Positions 5,639 through 8,600 of a stretch of 8,600 nt of DNA are shown piece by piece. Origin of the DNA: Faecalimonas sp. Its GTDB lineage: Bacteria > Bacillota > Clostridia > Lachnospirales > Lachnospiraceae. Position 1 is the stretch's first letter; the number at the start of each line of letters is the position of its first letter. The notes under the pieces were generated by a model. The model did no database searches. It was given only the letters and a program-made list of their open reading frames with translations, and was not told where the DNA came from. The stretch covers positions 1 through 8,600 of the forward strand of contig JAHHTN010000080.1 of NCBI GenBank assembly GCA_020024645.1. The letters are read 5' to 3'. The position numbers and the translations under genes are program-made.

Positions 5639-6364
5639 ATGAACATCGGTGAAAAAATTATCGAAATTAGAAAAGAAAGAAAAATGACACAGGAGGATTT
5701 TGCAAAAATATTTCATGTAACAAGGCAGACAGTTTCAAATTGGGAACATGAGAAAAGTTATCCAGATTTGCAAACAATTATTCAGATCAGTGATGAATTT
5801 AATATTTCACTGGATAAGCTGTTAAAGGAGGACATACAAATGGTGAAAAAAATCGATAGTTATAAAAAATATAAAAAGGTGTTTTGGGGAGTGGGAATAT
5901 CTATTTTAAGTATTGTTGTTTGTATAGTAGTATATCTGTCTGTATGTACGATACAACATAATAAAATGTATGATAAAGTGATAGATACTGGATTTGAAAA
6001 AGAGTTGACGGAAGATTTTATCGAAAAATATCAAGGCTATTATGCTTTGACAGAAGATGGCATAGATTATTTGGTGGAACCAAAGGCTATTGGGAAATAC
6101 GAATTAGATAATAAGAATTTTGTTTTAGTTGCTCGAAAAGGAGAGCAAGATATTACATTGAGGATTGATGAGAACAAAAAAATTACATTAGCATTATACC
6201 CGGGACAGATTGAAATTGATCAAGAAGGAAAACGAGTGAATGTAACAGACAATATGACGGAGGAGCAAAGAAAACGTGAAAATGAGTTGTTAAACGAACG
6301 AAAGGAAGAACTTATGCCTATTCTTCATAAAGCTTTAGAACTTTGGAAAGAAATAAATAATTAG
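5639..6364 (+). CDS. Membrane-anchored XRE-type regulator
   Basis: A 241-aa protein with an N-terminal XRE helix-turn-helix (residues about 4-58; MTQEDFAKIFHVTRQTVSNW). A short linker (LLKEDIQMVKKI) leads to basic residues and one hydrophobic segment (about 81-104, VFWGVGISILSIVVCIVVYL). The C-terminal part of about 135 residues is rich in acidic and beta-prone sequence and, by the positive-inside rule, probably outside the cell. The layout suggests a one-component sensor: an external or membrane signal would control a DNA-bound N-terminus. ATG 5639 follows AAAGGAGG by seven bases; the ATG at 5618 precedes that site and is unlikely. An internal in-frame ATG (5840) also has an excellent ribosome binding site. 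The gene stands alone, ends before a terminator, and its targets are unknown. Confidence 0.8.
   Translation: MNIGEKIIEIRKERKMTQEDFAKIFHVTRQTVSNWEHEKSYPDLQTIIQISDEFNISLDKLLKEDIQMVKKIDSYKKYKKVFWGVGISILSIVVCIVVYLSVCTIQHNKMYDKVIDTGFEKELTEDFIEKYQGYYALTEDGIDYLVEPKAIGKYELDNKNFVLVARKGEQDITLRIDENKKITLALYPGQIEIDQEGKRVNVTDNMTEEQRKRENELLNERKEELMPILHKALELWKEINN
5824..5842 (+). promoter_or_regulatory. Internal ribosome binding site and in-frame start
   Basis: AAAGGAGG (5824-5831) is followed after eight bases by ATG at 5840, in frame with the regulator (Met68). Initiation here would give a 174-aa protein that keeps the membrane segment and outer domain but lacks the HTH. The motif encodes the LKED-x-x-M linker common in this family, so the match could also come from protein constraint. 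Confidence 0.4.
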
Positions 6365-6418
6365 AAAATTAGAGTATATATAGTTGATTTGCTTGTATTA
6401 CAGAATGGTAACAATGAG

Positions 6419-6453
6419 AAAATAGTTCAGAGTCTAAAATCTGGACTATTTTT
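6419..6453. terminator. Terminator after the membrane-anchored regulator
   Basis: AATAGTTCAGA (6421-6431) pairs with TCTGGACTATT (6440-6450), an 11-bp stem with one G-U pair and an 8-nt loop. A further AA/TT extends the base and a T run follows. The A-rich left flank suggests it may work in both directions. It separates the regulator from the cargo operon. Confidence 0.82.
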
Positions 6454-6529
6454 GTATAAGAGATATGAAATTGAAAAAACAGGCCCTAATTATAATTAAC
6501 AAAAACAGGGATTAATTGGAAGGTGGTTA

Positions 6530-6649
6530 TTGCTTAATAATTTAGCAGAGATGCGTGATAGTATCAATTTAACGAAATTAAAAATGTACTTAGGGAAAAG
6601 CATACATTTAGTATCAGTAATTGATACGTTGATAATGCGTAAATGGTGA
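6530..6649 (+). pseudogene. Possible remnant of an XRE regulator
   Basis: A 39-codon frame opens with TTG at 6530 after GGAAGGTGG (6518-6526) and reads LLNNLAEMRDSINLTKLKMY, then LGKSIHLVSVIDTLIMRKW before TGA. The pattern NNLAE-x-R-x-S-x-x-L-(8-9)-LG-x-S-x-x-x-VS-x-I-(5)-R resembles the first helices of an XRE HTH domain, shortened and with key residues changed (no Gln after the first turn, no W/E-N-G ending). It stops well before a full domain. It may be the decayed repressor of the downstream operon, or chance. The rest of the 400-bp gap (6365-6765) holds the terminator, this frame, an inverted repeat and the promoter described separately. Confidence 0.35.
6611..6627. promoter_or_regulatory. 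Inverted repeat upstream of the cargo promoter
   Basis: GTATCA (6611-6616) and TGATAC (6622-6627) form a perfect 6-bp inverted repeat around GTAAT, 33 bp before the -35 of the cargo operon. A related GTATCAAT occurs at 6561-6568. It could be an operator for a lost or remote regulator. Confidence 0.35.
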
Positions 6650-6659
6650 TGAGAGAATA

Positions 6660-6687
6660 TTGATAATTTGTAGGGATTTGCTATAAT
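6660..6687 (+). promoter_or_regulatory. Promoter of the three-gene cargo operon
   Basis: TTGATA (6660-6665) and a perfect TATAAT (6682-6687) are 16 bp apart, and TG at 6679-6680 makes an extended -10. Transcription would start near 6694, giving a leader of about 70 nt up to the ATG at 6766. It looks strong. Confidence 0.78.
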
Positions 6688-6765
6688 AAAGTTGTAAATA
6701 TAAAATTATAAAAAGAGATCTAGTTTGATAAACAATACGTTATTGAAAGGAGTAAACTGGGAATT

Positions 6766-7419
6766 ATGGAAAGTTTAATCAGATTTTCTTTATTTGGAAA
6801 TTATGAAAGGTTTAGTACAAATAACTTAGACGCTTATATGAAATTGATAGATTTTTTTGGAAGAAAAGGATATAAGCCAGCTACTGCAAATGAGTTACAG
6901 TTACAACCAAATGGTCAGTCTAGAGTGCTTGTTATGCCGATTTTTTTAAATGATGCGGGAGCAATAGTAGAAATAAGTTCGAATCGCATAAATTTTCAAA
7001 AAAATTCAGAAGATATCTCAAAAATTAAAGAATTACAAGAGAAATTTGCAAATGATTTTTCAGAATTGATAGGGGAATTTACTAAGAATATGGCTATTGA
7101 AGCTAATAGAGTTGCTTTGAATTGTGATATTTTAAAAGAAGAAATGATGTTGAATATGCCAACTCAATCAACATATTATGATGATGCTAATAAAACAGAG
7201 ATGTCAGTAAGAAATGTAGCCCGAAGAAAAATAGAAAATGAAGAAAGTAACATAATAATTGAGAAATATGTTACGATGCAAGGTGGTTTTACAAAATATT
7301 CATATGATATTAACTCGATTGGAGAAAATCAGATAATGCGATTTGATAGTGATAATATTATGAGTATGTGTAGTGCATATATCGATATAGCGATTGATAT
7401 TGAGAAGGGATTGAAATAA
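6766..7419 (+). CDS. Unknown protein, TIGR04255-like, first gene of cargo operon
   Basis: A 217-aa soluble protein of unknown function. No signal peptide, membrane segment or catalytic motif is seen. The order of features recalls the uncharacterised TIGR04255 family: a strand-rich N-terminus (LIRFSLFGNYERF), a central strand pair (IVEISSNRINFQKN), a long charged helix (about 81-108, SKIKELQEKFANDFSELIGE), and then a strand like the family's 'RVGLRY-N' segment (ANRVALNCDIL, 113-123). I infer this by eye, at low confidence. The C-terminal half has strands (NIIIEKYVTMQGG) and a last helix. ATG 6766 lies 13 bases after AAAGGAG (6746-6752), rather far; an in-frame CTG at 6757 is a possible alternative start. 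It ends 1 bp before the next gene, and base use is more AT-rich than in the mobilization genes. Confidence 0.78.
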   Translation: MESLIRFSLFGNYERFSTNNLDAYMKLIDFFGRKGYKPATANELQLQPNGQSRVLVMPIFLNDAGAIVEISSNRINFQKNSEDISKIKELQEKFANDFSELIGEFTKNMAIEANRVALNCDILKEEMMLNMPTQSTYYDDANKTEMSVRNVARRKIENEESNIIIEKYVTMQGGFTKYSYDINSIGENQIMRFDSDNIMSMCSAYIDIAIDIEKGLK

Positions 7420-7420
7420 A

Positions 7421-8020
7421 ATGCTATATGAAAACACAGCGTCTTTGACTTTTAATTATATAGTAAAGCAATTAGACAAAAATGATTTTGAAAATGTGGC
7501 ATATTCTGATACGAACAAGGATATAAATAAAAGTAAAGTAACACGTTTTGGAAACGTTTATGAAAAAAATGTTAGAGAGCAATTTAAGAATATGCAGGAA
7601 GTTGTTATGAATAGAGAAATTCCGATATTATCAAAACTATTATCGGAAACACCATTTGATGCTGGGTATGAATCCGTAGCAGAACAATATTTTGAAAAAA
7701 TGTCAGATAAATATGGCATTATTGCCGATACTGTTCTTCAAAATATCTATCTTAATAATATGTATGAGAATCATTATTTGCTAAAACATTTGTTATATAT
7801 TGTTGCAAACTTGCCAAAGGATAGGCGGAACAATCTTGAACTTATTCCACTTGCGGGTATTTCTAATCCAGATATAGAAATTCAAGATTTATCCGTTAAA
7901 TGTTTTGAAGCATGGGAAGATAAACGACACGTACAGACATTAGTGATGCTGAGAAATAAAACAAATGTTGAGTGGTTTAGGAGCTATATAGATGAAGTGA
8001 TAGAGGAGTTGAATGAGTAA
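7421..8020 (+). CDS. Unknown helical protein, second gene of cargo operon
   Basis: A 199-aa, soluble, apparently all-helical protein that I do not recognise. The N-terminal ~60 residues are polar and lysine-rich. From about residue 60 to the end it reads as a series of amphipathic helices. The last 80 residues resemble one or two HEAT-like hairpins: HYLLKHLLYIVANLP, a turn with LIPLAGISNPDIEIQDLSVK, then CFEAWEDKRHVQTLVML. Such a scaffold would suit protein-protein contact, plausibly with the products of the neighbouring genes. The ATG comes 1 bp after the upstream stop, with an AGAAGGGA site inside the upstream gene, so translation is likely coupled. No nuclease, NTPase or toxin motif is visible. 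The gene call is firm; the HEAT reading is tentative. Confidence 0.78.
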   Translation: MLYENTASLTFNYIVKQLDKNDFENVAYSDTNKDINKSKVTRFGNVYEKNVREQFKNMQEVVMNREIPILSKLLSETPFDAGYESVAEQYFEKMSDKYGIIADTVLQNIYLNNMYENHYLLKHLLYIVANLPKDRRNNLELIPLAGISNPDIEIQDLSVKCFEAWEDKRHVQTLVMLRNKTNVEWFRSYIDEVIEELNE

Positions 8021-8025
8021 TAAGT

Positions 8026-8541
8026 ATGGCATATTATGTAAGAAAGATTTCACGTTCAAAATGGCAAGATAATCAATTGAGTGAGGATGCTGAAAAGGCT
8101 CTTCATGAAATAAAGGGAGTGAAAGCAGATGCAATCACCAATTGTATAAAAACGACGGGAAACAAATTATCTTTATGGAAGGTAGAAGAAAAAAATGATA
8201 CTATAGAGGATATTATTCCACTGATAATTGGATTTGATAGACCAGATACATGTGATATCATTTATATATCAGAACAAATGTTTTATGAAGAGGGAATATC
8301 ATTAGAGCAATCGTCAGAGGATGCAAATACTCCGATAGAGGATTTAAAACAATATCATTATAATGCGGTTATAAAAGACTATGAAGGATTAGGGAAATTT
8401 GCAAAAGTAGTATTGAAGTCATTGAATAATCACAAACGATTTAAAGGAAAAGAAGTTAAAAGCAAATTGAAAGACATGCTTGCTAAGCATGAAATTGAAA
8501 AAGAAATGATTTCTGATAAATTATATGAAAAAATTAGTTGA
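8026..8541 (+). CDS. Unknown small protein, third gene of cargo operon
   Basis: A 171-aa soluble alpha/beta protein. It opens with MAYYVRKISRSKWQDN and has a distinctive middle stretch VKADAITNCIKTTGNKLSLW (residues 32-51). A hydrophobic strand region (DIIPLIIGF, CDIIYISEQMF) and a basic C-terminal helical part (VIKDYEGLGKFAKVVLKSL) follow. I believe similar proteins occur in mobile islands of other bacteria without a known role, but I cannot name a family. The ATG lies 5 bp after the preceding stop. AGAGGAG (8002-8008) is 17 bases away, so re-initiation after the upstream gene is more likely than independent loading. About 60 bp of plain AT-rich sequence follows to the window edge, without a terminator, so the operon may continue. 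Confidence 0.76.
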   Translation: MAYYVRKISRSKWQDNQLSEDAEKALHEIKGVKADAITNCIKTTGNKLSLWKVEEKNDTIEDIIPLIIGFDRPDTCDIIYISEQMFYEEGISLEQSSEDANTPIEDLKQYHYNAVIKDYEGLGKFAKVVLKSLNNHKRFKGKEVKSKLKDMLAKHEIEKEMISDKLYEKIS

Positions 8542-8600
8542 CTGCATGAAATGTCAAATTTAAATTGCAAGGGAATAATACTAATTATAATGTGCAGAAA

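Noticed and set aside
8013..8072. ATG at 8013 overlapping the end of the second cargo gene
   Set aside because: It is in a different frame from the third gene and gives only 19 codons before a stop, though it is nearer to the AGAGGAG site.
7940..8134. Minus-strand open frame across the junction of the second and third cargo genes
   Set aside because: It spans two well-supported genes in antisense and has no ribosome binding site or domain.
1..8600. CRISPR array, tRNA/rRNA genes, insertion sequences
   Set aside because: No regularly spaced repeats with unique spacers, no cloverleaf or rRNA-like segments, and no transposase or IS-end inverted repeats were seen by eye.
8542..8600. Right junction (attR) or terminator at the window end
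   Set aside because: The last 59 bp contain no copy of the guaA 3' end and no stem-loop with a T tract, so the element or operon probably continues.

Overview
The window looks like the left part of an integrative, mobilizable element inserted at the 3' end of the guaA gene of a low-GC Gram-positive host, probably a gut Clostridia/Lachnospiraceae-type bacterium. The reasons are the AT-rich sequence, strong AAAGGAGG-type ribosome binding sites, frequent TTG starts, extended -10 promoters, and gene families typical of Firmicutes mobile elements. This host assignment is an inference from style and families, not a database match.

Layout. Positions 3-56 are the last 17 codons and stop of GMP synthase (guaA), followed by a strong hairpin terminator (63-106); this is presumably the left junction of the element. 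A leftward XRE repressor gene (165-596) faces a rightward operon across a 175-bp control region. That region holds two divergent promoters and an array of TTCA-N4-TGAA operators. The rightward operon encodes a small excisionase-like HTH protein (772-960), a tyrosine integrase (975-2060) and an overlapping MobC/ribbon-helix-helix relaxosome protein (2053-2415). A 133-bp spacer with iteron-like repeats and palindromes precedes a RepA-like RecA-fold ATPase (2549-3550) and a 77-aa conserved small protein (3623-3856). A 237-bp non-coding, hairpin-rich stretch (3857-4093) is the best oriT candidate, and the MobV/Pre-type relaxase follows (4094-5359).

To the right of the mobilization module lies accessory DNA. 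It starts with a membrane-anchored XRE regulator (5639-6364) that contains a well-placed internal start, then a terminator. An apparent regulator remnant comes next (6530-6649), then a strong promoter driving a very AT-rich, tightly packed three-gene operon (6766-7419, 7421-8020, 8026-8541). None of the three proteins has a function I can name. The first has the look of the uncharacterised TIGR04255 family, the second ends in HEAT-like helices, and the third is a small soluble protein.

How it fits together. The repressor would hold the xis-int-mobC operon off until induction. Xis and integrase would then excise the element from guaA, the RepA-like ATPase may help the circle replicate, and MobC and the relaxase would process oriT for transfer using a helper conjugation apparatus. 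No coupling protein or type IV secretion gene is visible here, so an IME is more likely than an ICE, although the right end is not in view. The three-gene operon is the cargo and the most interesting candidate for an undescribed system, possibly anti-phage or inter-element defence. Position and organisation support that idea; no recognised domain does.
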